A stretch of 64,000 nucleotides of DNA from Zygnema cylindricum (lineage: Eukaryota; Streptophyta; Zygnematophyceae; Zygnematales; Zygnemataceae). Within the stretch, counting starts at the first letter, position 1, and each line of letters opens with the position of its first letter. Position numbers and translations under genes: made by a program. This document shows, piece after piece, positions 10,406 through 22,011 of this stretch. The stretch covers positions 121,988 to 185,987 of the forward strand of contig JBBHKE010001438.1 of NCBI GenBank assembly GCA_037447655.1. Direction: 5' to 3'. The notes beneath the pieces are model-generated. The model saw only the letters and a list, made by a program, of their open reading frames with translations. It had not been told where the DNA came from and did not search any database.

Positions 10406-11130
10406 TTCTATGTCTTAGCGAGATCGGACAATGGAGCCTGTGTGTGATAGTCAACTAAAAAATGGGAGTTGAAATAAACAAATGTCTTCAACTATGTTTC
10501 AAACAAGTAGTGCTTGCTTTGAAGTGTTCCTTGCGTTATTATAGAGAGCTTGTCTACCGCCAACTTGGGAATTTGAGGGAGCTTGTAGATGCTCTGGATC
10601 GACGTGGCAAGATCTCAGTCACCCATCCCTGGGAATGCCGTTGTACGACCGGGAGGTACACGTGGCACTGCGGGAAATTCCCTGAGTATGGAGAAAAAAC
10701 CGTTTTCTCTGGCGAAGGAAATTAGGTTTTTGGAGAAGCTCCCCATTCTGGCCAAGGGGAGATTCATCCGTACGGATCCAGGTTTGTACATCAGTACAGT
10801 ACTTTTTGACAGCCACGTCGGGTACAATAAACTCCTACAGTCGAATGGTCACACGTGTGGCTGCAAAACGGAGGCCTGGGAGAACGCCAGCGTAGGTCCA
10901 AAAAAGTGAAAAACCATTGGATCAAAACAGTTGAACAGACAATTATGTTTTTGGACACGTGGCTGCAGCAGAGGGCGGTTCCAGCGTCATGGGAAGTATC
11001 TGGTCAAAGATTCAGGAGTGGAAATGTACGGATGGAAGGTTTGATTGTGCAGCTTTACCGTACTCTTTGGGCAGGAATAATGTTTGTAAAGTATGCGTAC
11101 AATACGAGTATGCGGTAAAAATGTAAAATG
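10406..11130 (-). promoter_or_regulatory. Upstream regulatory region of ELIP copy 3
   Basis: Four ACGT-core sites lie here: GACGTGGC 10601-10608, CACGTGGC 10659-10666, GCCACGTC 10812-10819 and CACGTG 10852-10857. Similar sites occur in the inverted copy upstream of ELIP copy 2. GACGTGGC is a consensus ABRE and CACGTG a G-box. ABA- and light-responsive control is inferred from the known biology of ELIPs. Confidence 0.6.
10537..10544 (-). promoter_or_regulatory. TATA-like box of ELIP copy 3
   Basis: The minus strand reads TATAATAA about 130 bases before the ATG, followed closely upstream by CAAGCTCTC-type sequence shared with copy 2. The match and spacing are acceptable. Confidence 0.5.
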
Positions 11131-11470
11131 TTATGGGGCACCGAGAACACAAATGTTTCTGGCGTCAACTTGCTTGATATGACGTCATAATTTGTCGAAA
11201 TTGGCGTCATGCGTAGAACTCGCCCAGGTTCGGTCTTTATCGGCTCAGATCCGGCAGCCTCAAAACGAGCCTAGATCAGCCGTTCGATTCGGCTCAAAAT
11301 TTCTGAAACCAATTCCAGACCGTCTAGATTTTCTCCGATCTATCTCAGCTGGCTGAACCGAGATTCTAATACTAAGTACTAACCGAGTATCACCGGGACA
11401 GTGAAGGGATGTTCCTCGTTTTCTTACGCAGTACAGTACTGTACTGTACACTCTAATAGAGCGCGGCTGC
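11131..11470. other. Conserved core of divergent ELIP intergenic region, second pair
   Basis: Inverted counterpart of 3042-3363. It lacks both DNA-element insertions found in the first pair and so represents the uninterrupted arrangement. Landmarks include the CAGTACAGTACTGTACTGTAC run at about 11429-11449. No gene is recognised. Confidence 0.6.
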
Positions 11471-12063
11471 GCACGAGTGGAATCATATGTAGGTCCGGGA
11501 TTCGGGGACCACAAATATGTTTTTGTATGCTCTGACGTGGCGTGCTCTCTGGCATTCCTGCCTTCGCGGGAAGGATCTGCAGAAGTCGGTGTCTTCTGTC
11601 GGCGGCCGACGGAAGTGTGTACTTTGGGGGAATGTACGGATGAGCGTCAGAGAACCGGAGCCACAAGGCCGATCGAAGCTTCCAAAAATGTACGAAAGTG
11701 AGCTCGGGCTCTGCCACGTCGCGATCTGAATCATCTGACCAATCAGAAGCAGCCAGACGACGTGGCGCGCTTCTCAAGCCTGTCTACGAACTCGAGACTC
11801 GCCAAAGTCTGCCTCTCGAAACTATCAGTACTAATAGATTCTTTCCAATCATATCAGTCCATTCTCAAGCTCCATACATTTTAGACAACGTTGAAGTCCG
11901 AAGCAAGTCTCACACTCTTCCGGCTCCATACTTTACAAAGTCTTCAAGCAGCTGCAGGAAACTTATTATCGCTTGTCTGACTTTAGTTAGAGTAAGGGAG
12001 CCATATCTACTATCGCAGTAGTCCTCAACCTGAGCTCTACAACCTAGTCCTCAACCAAGGAAA
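11471..12063 (+). promoter_or_regulatory. Upstream regulatory region of ELIP copy 4
   Basis: Conserved with copies 1 and 5: distal GACGTGGC 11534-11541, inverted DRE pair GTCGGCGGCCGAC 11598-11610, proximal GCCACGTC 11713-11720 and GACGTGGC 11759-11766, with a CCAAT box (GACCAATCAG) between them. Unlike copies 1 and 5, no TATA box stands at the expected place after the proximal ABRE pair. The DRE/ABRE combination fits dehydration and ABA induction, which is inference. Confidence 0.65.
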
Positions 12064-13219
12064 ATGGCCGCCATGGTTGCCTTCTCACCTGCTGCTGCTC
12101 AGACTTTCTCCGGAATTCCAGCTGGCAGCTCCTCTTTGAGGAAGTCCGCCATTTGCAGACTCACCAGCCTTCCCAAGGGAGGCAGGAAGATGAGAGTGCG
12201 ATGCGAGGCTGAGGTGGGTGTGGGAGACAGAGTGGGACTTTTGGGAATTAGTGAGGGAAGCCATTGTTGGGAGAGGGAGATGGGCCGCATCCGTATGATG
12301 TCTCTGCCTGGGAAATGTTTGGAATTGGTACTTTGACGACTCTTGGTGGGTATTGAAAATCTGATTTGCCCTGGTACAAGCTAGACTGAGAAATGAGACG
12401 GCAGTGGGAAGATCTGATCGGGGTGAAGAAGAAAATTGTCATTTCAATTTTTGTCGGGGAAATAAATCTAGTCCGTTCCGGCTTTGTGCTGGAATTGTGT
12501 TAAACCTGATCAATTCTCGCGTCTTCGTATGTCACAGACCGAGAAAGCTGCTGCTAGCCCTGTGGTGACACCCGTCGTTCCTGTCGCTCCTACTCCTGTC
12601 GTATCCAAAAAGGTAAACTCCCGTCCCTCCTTTCAAATATGGCTGACCTTCGGAAATTCTGTAAACTCTGATATGCTGTATCTTTCAATATACAATCACA
12701 TACTTAATTGATGTCTTCAACTCCAACACCCAATTTGTGTGACTTCCACTTCAATACCCGATTGCTGTCTCACTAACGCGCCTCATACTCGATCAATGTC
12801 TTCTACTGCGATGGCTGTCTCACTTACGCCTAAAATCTGCCACTCTCTCCTCTCCTCGCCAGGCTCCCATCACTGTTATGGACGTCTTCTCCTTCGGAGG
12901 CAGTGGCCCTGAGACCATCAACGGGCGTCTGGCCATGGTGGGATTCGTGGCGGCTTTGGCAGTCGAGGCCGCCACCGGAGCTCCCCTGAGCCGCCAGCTG
13001 GCGGATGTGGCTTCGGAGAGCTGGTTCGTGTTCGCGGTCTCTCTCTTCTCCGCAGCCTCTCTGGTGCCTCTCTTCCAGGGAATCACCCCGGAGGCTCGAT
13101 CCGGAGGAATTGGAGGGATTTTCACCTCGAAGGCGGAAATGTGGAACGGACGAGCCGCAATGCTGGGATTGGTGGCTCTCGCTCTCACGGAGTATGTCCA
13201 GGGATCTCCTCTTGTTTGA
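12064..13219 (+). CDS. ELIP: Early light-induced protein, ELIP copy 4 (family 1), apparently intact
   Basis: Three exons are 12064-12213 (50 codons), 12538-12612 (25) and 12863-13219 (118 plus TGA), phase 0, with GT-AG introns of 324 and 250 bases. The product has 193 residues. Residues 1 to about 47 are a chloroplast transit peptide rich in Ser/Ala/Arg, ending near VRC-EAE. A Pro/Val-rich linker follows to about 80. Helix I has E92-TING-R97-LAM, residues 129-146 form the middle helix (WFVFAVSLFSAASLVPLF), and helix III has E167-MWNG-R172-AAM. The paired Glu/Arg are the LHC-type chlorophyll-binding and helix-locking residues. The role is photoprotective pigment binding in thylakoids. It is divergent from copy 3 and tail-to-tail with copy 5. 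No disabling change is visible, although the promoter lacks a clear TATA box. Confidence 0.95.
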
Positions 13220-13254
13220 GGGATTTGAAGGAGAGAGGAGTGAAGCGACCTAGA

Positions 13255-13430
13255 GTTTGATCAGTGTCTATAGAACTACTTTATTGACTTTGGGTGACTT
13301 ATTTTTTTGTAAAATAGACAATTATATAGGAGGTTAATATGGAGAAAAAAAGTTATCGCAGGGAGAAAGCAGGGGGGTTATCAGATGATTTCTTGTACAA
13401 AATTTTTATTGAAGTAGGCAGGGATTTCTT
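13255..13430 (+). repeat. 3' flank of ELIP copy 4, inverted duplicate of 16135-16330
   Basis: The word TAGGAGGTTTAATA-like near 13327, then TTATCGCAGGGAGAAAG and TTGTACAAAATT, recurs in reverse complement downstream of copy 5. It probably contains 3' UTR and proximal flank, showing that copies 4 and 5 were duplicated with their downstream sequence. Confidence 0.7.
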
Positions 13431-14589
13431 TTGTTCTATACAAACACAAGTTGATGAAGTCAAACGTGAACAATATTATTTCAGTTCTGAACATTTTACA
13501 CAGATGCGTCTGCTACGTTTTGGTCTGGAATTTCCACTTGAAATATTTAATTTTGATGAAAAGTGTAAAATGTGAGAATCTGACCTGGTTTGACATTTCA
13601 ATGAATGTAATATTCAAAGCATGGTGAGAATATGGAAGTTTCTGGCAATTGCCCACTTGATCACATGTGAAAACTTGTCCTTTAGAGTAGTGACAGATCA
13701 TTTCGCATAACGGCTGCTATATTGAAATGAATGTCCTAGATGGGTTTATGCTGCATCCATTACTCGTTGATAAATGTAAAATAACATCTTGACGATATAG
13801 GTCTAAACAAAGAGTTTACATCATTACAACTTTGAGAAAAGCCATGACAGACTTAGCGAAACATGCGACATCCAAAGCTGGTGTATTTTTCAAAACGGAA
13901 TGGGAGAAAGCTTGTGATCTAGCTCTGTAGGGAGGATGTATGTGAAATGAAAACAAATAGTGATAGCAGATTCTACCGGTTAAGAATGACAAGGTCTTTC
14001 AACTCTTTGCATACTTTTCAATCATGTACATTAGCATGTCCTTGTCTAGTTTTTCATGAAATTGGACATGTGAGTTGCATTAGAATCTCCGCACCCGTCA
14101 TTTAGGCCAATCCTGGATCTTGTTTTGTCAATTCCCAAATGAAAAGTCTTCAACCGTGTCTCAGATGGGGAACAGCTGCATGTGAAATCTCACACAAGGT
14201 AAGCTGCAGAAACTCTTTCATCTTATTAACTTCAAATGAAGGCAAAGATATTTGCAGAAAAGGTGTAATTAGCAGTCTGGTTCACCAGAGTTGGTTCAGG
14301 AACTGAAGAGAGAGATGAGCCCTACACATCATATCATATCGTAAGCTACAAATGCTACTAGTTGGTTTTGAGATCTGCAGCAACCTACCGATTTTATTAT
14401 TATATGACTGTTTGTCTTAAATTTTGGCATTGCCTTTTGTAATATCACAGTTAAAATCAAAAGTTTAAGAACCCAAACCATCTAAAAGAAAATGTACAAG
14501 TGACGTGGAGTAGCGAAGGGACACTGATAGAAAAGTCGAAATTCACTGTAACAAAACCAAAGACAAACAGAAAAAACTGGAAAGGATAT
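13431..14589. other. Intergenic spacer, nothing recognised
   Basis: AT-rich spacer between ELIP copy 4 and the next pyrimidine-tract repeat. No supported frame, RNA gene or repeat boundary is seen. Confidence 0.45.
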
Positions 14590-15630
14590 TTGTAACACTA
14601 GTCTCTCTCCCTCTCCCCCTCCATCTCCCTCTCCCGTTCCCTCTCCCTCTCCCTCTCCCTCTCCCTCTCCCCCTCCCTCCTTTCCTCCCTCCTCCCCTCC
14701 CCTCCCCCTCTCCTGTTTAGCTCCCCTTCTCTCTCCTTTCAACCCTGCTCTGTACCCTCTTTGTAATCACCCCCTCCATAATTTTTTCCTCCCTCTCACG
14801 CTCTTTCCCCCCTGTGTCTTCTCTCTCCTCTCCTCTCCTTTATTATCATTCTCTCGCAGCTCTTCCTCTTCCCTCTGCTCTTCCTCTTTCCTCGCCATCC
14901 TCACCTTTCTTTCCCATCTAGCCCTCTTCCCTCTCCCTTCTATCTCCTTTTCTCTCGCCTTTCAACCCTACTCTATCCCTTCTCTCCCATCCTCGGCTTC
15001 CTAACCCTAAACTCTTTCTCCACTGCCCTGCCTCCTTCCCCTTTCTTCTCTCCTCTCTCCGTTCTCCCTCTCTCCTCTCCGCTCTCCTCTCCTCTCTCCT
15101 CTCCTCTCTCCCCTCTATCCTTCTCTCTCCCTCCTAACCCCCTCTTGACTCTCATTGCAGCCCTACTTTATCCTCTCCTAATCCTTTCTCCCCTCTCTCT
15201 CCCCTTTCCCGTCTCTTCCCTCTCCTCTCTACCCCGCCTCTACTTTCTCCTTCCTGCCAGTTCTCTTCCATCTCATCCTCTTCCTCTTCCCTCTCCTCTC
15301 CCCTTCAATTCTCTTATATTCCTTCCCCCTCCACCCCTCTCCTTATCCGTCACCTTACACCTCTCATCTCTCTTTCGGTTACACCGGACTCCGATCTTCG
15401 AACCGTCACGTCGCATTGCAAAAATGAAAAATTTCGCATCGACAAATTGGATATGTTACCAACCGATACATGTCGGTTGGCTGCGTTGGGAGCTTAATCC
15501 GATACTATACGTCTCTCTGAACAATGTAGCTTTCTTTTTGTTGGGCAATTTGACATTTCACGGCCTTTCCATGTAATTTGATTGAATTTCAGTTTAGGAT
15601 ACACGACATAATTTTTTGGGAAATTACAAA
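14590..15630 (+). repeat. Pyrimidine-tract repeat, copy 3 (longest)
   Basis: About 780 bases are almost pure pyrimidine, including a near-regular CTCCCT hexamer run at 14600-14720. A flank then ends TTTCAGTTTAGGATACACGACA near 15588-15610, homologous to the ends of the repeats at 7790-8340 and 6440-6900. Open frames on both strands are low-complexity artefacts. Such a polypurine/polypyrimidine tract can form triplex DNA, which is not tested here. Confidence 0.65.
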
Positions 15631-16134
15631 GTGACCTTAATGTGACGAATGAGCTGAAAACGTGCCAATCTACGTATACGAAAATATGAGATGCAAATCG
15701 TCGGCAAAAACCGTTACAGTTTTTAACATAGGATTAGAACTTTAAATCAAACTACTTTCTGAATCAAGTTGCTCCACAGCGAAGGGCAGCACGGCGATAT
15801 GTAAGTTGAAATTTCGAAGAGACTGAGTAAAGATTTTTGGTTCCCGACTGGAGGAAGAAAATCTACCGATTACCAACATTTTTGATGTAATTTGACGTGT
15901 TAAATACGGAACAAAAACCAGGAAACTGTTGAACTTCGGATGATTTAACATTACATCCACTCAAGTTCTAAACATGGCCTGATCCTCACTTTTCACCGTT
16001 TTCCTTTTGGTATTCCGAAGTATCCAAAGAATTCAAAACCAAAAATTCAGCAGAAGCATGTGCGCAAAATGTTAAGAACTGACATTATATTTGTCATATC
16101 GTAAACTTACATCAATTATAAGGTAATATCCAAT
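15631..16134. other. Intergenic spacer, nothing recognised
   Basis: AT-rich sequence with no supported gene or element termini. It precedes the inverted 3' flank of ELIP copy 5. Confidence 0.45.
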
Positions 16135-16330
16135 ACAATGGCAATTTCTGCCTACTACAATAAGAATTTTGTACAAAAATTACTCCATAGCCACCCTACT
16201 TTCTCCCTGCGATAAGTTTATTTCTCCCTATTAAACCTCCTACATGAGTATCAATAAGCAAATTAAACGACAAATTCCCCACAGACTACAAAGTAAATTC
16301 TACAGACATTGAAGGAAAGACTGCGTAGCT
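16135..16330 (-). repeat. 3' flank of ELIP copy 5
   Basis: Reverse complement of the downstream flank of copy 4 (13255-13430), sharing the CTTATCGCAGGGAGAAAG and TTGTACAAAATT words. Confidence 0.7.
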
Positions 16331-16560
16331 TCCACTCCTTCTCAAAATCCCTCAAACAAGAGGCGATCCCTGGACATACTCCGTGAGAGCGAGAGCCACC
16401 AATCCCAACATTGCCGCTCGTCCATTCCACATTTCAGCCTTCGAAGTGAAAATTTCTCCAATTCCTCCGGATCAAGCCTCCGGGGTGATTCCTTGGAAGA
16501 GAGGCACCAGAGAGGCTGCGGAGAAGAGGGAGACCGCGAACACGAACCAGCTCTCCCAAG

Positions 16561-17103
16561 TGTTAGGATTGCAATGTGGGATTTTGTGGGTCAGTTTTGT
16601 CGCGCGTCACGTCGCGCATTTTGTTTCGTTTCATTAGTACTTTTAGTTTTGTTTGATTAAGTGTGAACGGTTTGGTCCATTTCGTTTGTGTACGGGACTT
16701 CTAGTATTTTGGTTCGTACGTAGTACTTCTAACAGTTTCGTTTCACGCAAGTTAAGTTGTACTTTAAGTATTGTACTTCTAGACGTTTCGTTTCGAGTAG
16801 TTTCAGTTTGCGTCGTACTCTATTTTGCGTCTAAGTACATGTGACGCTTCTAGAATTAGATTTCTAGTTGTAATCTGCGACTAAGTTAAAATGCCAGCCA
16901 GTGAGGGAATTAGAGACTAGTAAGAAAATATTGTAGAATTAATGTGAATTTCCTCTTCTGAATTATATATGTCTTTATCTATGTTCATGAAAAATTGATG
17001 TATATGTATGAGCTGGTTGATAATTGACATTGAGTTAAATTCGCTTCCGCATTGTGCAATTTGTCAATTTTTTGCGCATTCCGATTGAGTCTCGATCCTT
17101 TCA
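16561..17103 (+). repeat. Copia element A 5' LTR
   Basis: A 543-bp LTR, TGTTAGGATTGC...CGATCCTTTCA, followed directly by a primer-binding site. It is visibly closer to the far-right LTR (27841-28363) than to the middle LTR (22012-22577). Confidence 0.88.
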
Positions 17104-17118
17104 ATTGCTATCGGAGCA
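17104..17118 (+). other. Primer-binding site of element A (tRNA-iMet 3'-end type)
   Basis: The sequence ATTGCTATCGGAGC directly after the LTR resembles the usual plant copia site TTGGTATCAGAGC, complementary to the 3' end of initiator tRNA-Met, with two or three mismatches. Confidence 0.65.
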
Positions 17119-17153
17119 GGTTAGCTCCACATTGAGGATCTAGTGAGTTAGGC

Positions 17154-20100
17154 ATGGGAGGGAAGAAAAAGAAGAACACACCCTCTCCATCCGGACCGAG
17201 GATGCCTATGGGGACCTCGGGAACTCCGCCGACACCCGAACCATCTCTTCGGGGTCCGAGCGAACAAGAATTCAGTTTCGGTGAAAGAATTGCGCCAAAG
17301 TCCGAGGAGTCATTGCCAGCTAAACCCTTCGGATTGGATCAACCTAAAGAGAAGGAAAGTTATGACATTCGGTTAGATAGAGACACTTATAAGGAGTGGG
17401 AGAAATTTATGAAAGAGAAGGATAAAAAGGTGAAAAATGAAAATGTTTTGGTGAAAGAGGAATCGGAGGGCAACTCTAGCTCTAGTTCTAGTACCAGCTC
17501 AGATTATTCGGATGATGATGAAAAATATAAGAAAGAAAAAGGAAAAATAGGGAAGAAGAAAATGGAAGAGGATTTTGATTTTGATAGTGAGTTGGATGGA
17601 GAAGAAGATTTTCGAATGGGAGGCAAGCCGGTTATCTTCGATGGATCTAACTACGCTATTTGGAAGAAGAACATGAGAGCGAGTCTCATCTTGAAGAAGT
17701 TATGGAAGATCGTCGACGGCAAGGAGAAAATGCCAAAAGATCCCAAAGCGCAAAATTTGTGGAGATTGAAATATATGGCGGCCATGAATGGATTGATTCA
17801 AAGTTGTACCGGATCGGTCCATGATTATTTTTTTATTTATGATACCGCACATAAATGTTGGCAAGTGTTAGAAAATCATTTTGAGAAAGGAGTCAAAGAT
17901 AAGGCAAATTATGTGTTCAAGGATTTCATTAAGTTTAAGCATAATGAGTCAATAGATGATGGAGTCAAAAGATTTTATATTTTGTTGGAGCAATTGAGTA
18001 GTCTTGGTAAAATTGTACCCGAAAATGAAAAGTTACAAGTGTTCTTAGAGGGATTGCCCGAAAGATATTCTACGTCTAGTGAAATAATTCAATCTAAACG
18101 GAAGGCTACACTCGAGTATGCAGTGAATTATTTGAAGTCCATTGAGAAGTCTAGAGAGAGTGTAGCTAGAGGTTTTGAAAGTAGTGGAATCCATAATGTA
18201 AATACCTCGGATTCCCCGGATCTAAATTTGTTCCGAGGAAGAGGGGGTATTAGAGGAAATTTTAGAGGAAGAGGTAGAGGAAGAAGTCAAAATGTTGGAT
18301 TTAGTAGAAGTCATTTTGATAAATCTAACACCTCTAACGTGACTTGTTTCAAATGTGATAAGATTGGGCATTTTGCAGCCGAGTGCCCGGATAAGGAGAA
18401 GAGATGCAATATTTGCCATAAGTGGGGACATGTGAGTTCACATTGTTTCCAACGAGAAGGCGAAAATTCTTCCTTTTATGGCGATCGAAGAAATAGACGA
18501 GGACGTGGCCGAGGATGCGGACGCGGTCGTGGCCAATTAAGAGGATCCGGTTATCAAGGAAACTATACGGAATTCGAAAAAGACTTTGAGGAGCGATATT
18601 ACAATTTGACTTTTTTATTGGACGAGAAAACCGGAGCAATTTTGAATTCGGCTTCTAGTAATCATTGTGTAAAAGATTGGATTATTGATACCGGCGCAAC
18701 TCATCACGTGTGTACGGATTTAAGTCTATTTTCGGATACAAGGAAGCTTACAGTTCCACAGAATGTCACGGTTGCGAGTGGACATGTGATTCTGGTGGAC
18801 ACGGTTGGAGTGGTCCGAATTGATTTACCGGTGAGAGATAAATTTGGAAATGTTAGAGTGCATAAAGCTAAGTTGAATGATGCTTTGTTTATTCCTAATG
18901 GAGTGGTGAATTTGGTTAATGTTCCTCAAATCCAAAAGGCCGAAGGTAGAGTTATTTCTTTGGAAGATTTTAGAATCATGATTAAAAGTGAGAAAGTAAT
19001 TCAAATTGGGGAAGGATTTGTGTCGGATAATTTGGTTAGTAAGTTAATTTGGAAACGGTTGGTTAAAGAGGAACCTTCTATGCTTTTCCGTGGAGATGGA
19101 GAAAGGCGACCTTAGCCTTTGGCATCATCGGTTACGCCACACTTCGGAGGGAAATATTAAAAGGATGATTAAGAATTCTTCGGTGAGAGGTTTGGAATTG
19201 GCGACCGGAGAAAAAGTGAATGGATGTAATGGTTGTAGCAAGGGGAAGCAAATGAGGAAATCTCATCCTGTCAAAAGTGTAAAATTTAGAGCGAGTCAAC
19301 CTTTGGAACTTGTTCATGTGGATCTATGTGGACCTATTAAGCCGAGGAGTCTTGGGGGAAATAGATATATTTTTGTGATTGTTGATGATTTTTCCCGAAA
19401 GAGTTGGGTGTATCTTTTGAAAAGGAAGTCGGAGACTTTGGATTATTTTAAAAAGTTTGTTGTGATGGCTGAAAGGGAAACGGACAGGAAATTGAAAGCC
19501 GTGAGGTCAGAAAATGGTGGAGAATTTATCGCGTTTAAGGAGTTTTGTGAGGAGCGGGGAATCAAGCAACAATTTACCGCCGCTTATTCACCCGAATCTA
19601 ATGGAGTGGCCGAAAGAAAAAACAGGACGTTGTAGGAAATGGTGCGTGCGATGCTTCATAGCACGAAGCAAAATGCTTCACTTTGGGGAGAAACCATTGT
19701 AACGGCAAACTATGTGTGTAATCGAAGATTGACTTCGATTTCTGGCGAGAAGACGCCTCAAGAACTTTAGAGTGGACGAGTTCCGTCCGTATGACATTTA
19801 AGAATTTGGGGTTGCCGGGCGACCGTATATATTGACCGAAACAAACGGACCGGCAAGTTTAGTCCACAATGTTGGAGTGGAATTTTCGTCGGATATAGTA
19901 CGAATTCGAATCAGTATCGAATTTTTAATCATGTGACGCGAAACGTAGTGGTGTCACGGAATGTTAACTTCCACGAGAATTTAAAGGCGGCCATGGAATA
20001 TTCGGACGACAAGGAGCGAAGTTTGGATTTTGAAGTAGAAAACAGTTTGGAGGAGATCGAAGTTGCGGATTCCTCGAATGAGGAAAATGATTATTATGAA

Positions 20101-21978
20101 ACTCCAAAACAGAAATTGAAATTTGGTAAAGTTTTAAATTCTGATAACTTTGATTTGGAATCCACTTTGAGTGATGATAAGTCTGAGAGTTCAAAATTAT
20201 CTTTGAAAAGTCAAAATAGTGAAAAGAGTTTGCCATCAATTTTTGAAAAGAGTGAAAAGAATGTAATGGAAGAAGAAGTGATTGTGAGGAGAAGTAATCG
20301 AGAGAATAAGGGAAAAGCACCTGAGAGACTAAGTCTTCAAATGAAAGCTAGTGATAAATCTCATAATTTTATTTCAGAGGCTAAGTTAAATGAATTCATT
20401 TTATAGCAATTACTGCAAGAGAGTGTAAGTGGTGACCCGAAATCTTATACGGAAGCTAGAAATTCGGGTGATTGGGAGTCTAAGTGGAAAGTTGCATTTG
20501 ACAAAGAATATAAATCTATTGTTGAGAATGAGACTTTTGAGGAAGTAGAACTACCTGAGGGAAAGAAGGCCATAGATTCTAAGTGGGTATTTAAGACAAA
20601 AACTGGTGCTTCTGGTGAATTAATTAAGTATAAAGCAAGATTAGTATGTAAGGGATTCAGCAGAAAGAGGGAGTGGATTATACGGAGACCTATGCTCCCG
20701 TGGTCAAGTTTGATTCTTTGAGGATGATCATCGCATTGGCGGCAGCCGAGAAGAAGCATATTCATCAGATGGACGTGGAGACCGCTTTTCTTAATGGAGA
20801 TCTCGAGGAGGAGGTTTATATGAAAATTTCGGAAGGAGTACCATCCAAACTTGGTTTAGTGTGGAGACTCAAGAAATCCTTGTATGGGTTGAAGCAAGCA
20901 CCAAGAACATGGTATTTACGCTTACATAAGGTTTTGATTGACTTTGAATTTGTAAGAACAATTTCAGATTCTGGTGTGTATGTGAAACGAAATGGAGTGG
21001 ATCAAATTATTTTTAGTGTCTATGTGGATGATTTTATAATGGTGTTAGAGAGCTTAGAGAAAATTAAGGAATTGAAGTCATATTTGAAGAAGCATTTTAA
21101 GGTGACAGATTTTAGGTGAAGCAAAATATATAGTAGGCATCGAGGTGATTAGGAGTAAATCCGGATGTATTAAATTGAGTCAAGAACAATATTGTAAGGA
21201 AGTTCTTACTCGATTTTCTATGTTAGGTTTTAAGCCCTTTAGCACACCTCTAGACCCAAAACTACAGCTTAGCAAATTTGATGAAGAGAAAATTGTAAAT
21301 GTCCCTTATAGAGAGGCAATTGGATGCCTAATGTATTTGAGTGTAGGGACAAGACCGGATATTTCTGCAGCTGTTTCAATTGTAAGCAGGTATTTCAATT
21401 GTAAGCAGATACAGTCAAGCTCCAAAGAAGCAAATTGGGAATCGGTCAAGCGGATTTTTAGGTATTTGGCCGGAACATTGGACATTGGATTGGTTTATCG
21501 AAGTGGAGACGATTAAGATTGCTTTGGAAATTGTGATGCTGACTGGGGAGGAGACTTTGACAAGGGAAAGTCCACCTCTGGTTATGCATTTGTATTAAGT
21601 GGAGCGGCAATCTCATGGAGCTTCAGATTACAACCTAAGGTGGCTTTAAGTTCAACTGAAGCGGAGTACATGACAGGTTGTCATGCGGCAAAGGCTTCAA
21701 TTTGGATTAAGGACATGTTGAGTGAGTTGGGAATTTTTGTGAAGTGCATGAGGATATATTCAGACAGTATGAGCAGTATTGCTTTAGTGAAGAATCCGGT
21801 GTTTCATAAAATGACAAAACATATTAGAATTCAATGGCATTTTGTGAGAGATTTGATAAAGGATAAAGAGTTAGAATTTGTATTTGTTCCTACTTTGGAG
21901 GAAGCAGCAGATATGTTAACTAAAGCAGCAATGCATGATGTCTTTGTTAGAGGAAGACCTAAGTTAGGATTATTTTGA
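17154..21978 (+). pseudogene. Copia element A gag-pol, degraded
   Basis: The first open frame (17154-19115) gives Gag with a long charged and Ser-rich N-terminus, a UBN2-type capsid region from about residue 155, and two CCHC knuckles (CFKCDKIGHFAAEC and CNICHKWGHVSSHC, near residues 398 and 417). Protease follows with DTGATHHVC near residue 511. A frameshift near 19090 leads to the integrase zinc and core region (LWHHRLRH, HVDLCGP, SENGGEF), which ends in TAG at 19633. Another TAG (probable Trp codon) lies near 19768. Reverse transcriptase is split by frameshifts near 20665 and 21115 but keeps YVDDF near 21013. RNase H (CDADWGG, LSSTEAEY) ends at 21978. The PR-INT-RT-RH order marks Ty1/copia. 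Confidence 0.92.
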
Positions 21979-21998
21979 GTGTGGTATAAATCCTCACA

Positions 21999-22011
21999 TT
22001 GAGAGGGCGAA
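21999..22011 (+). other. Polypurine tract of element A
   Basis: TTGAGAGGGCGAA lies immediately before the TGTTGGG start of the middle LTR, the expected position for plus-strand priming. Confidence 0.65.

Noticed and set aside
13339-13575. 78-codon plus frame after ELIP copy 4
   Set aside because: It starts in the duplicated 3' flank, and the inverted copy near 16.2 kb does not keep the frame.
14482-15576. Gly/Glu/Arg-rich and Pro/Ser-rich frames on both strands
   Set aside because: CTCCCT-type low-complexity tract, not genes.
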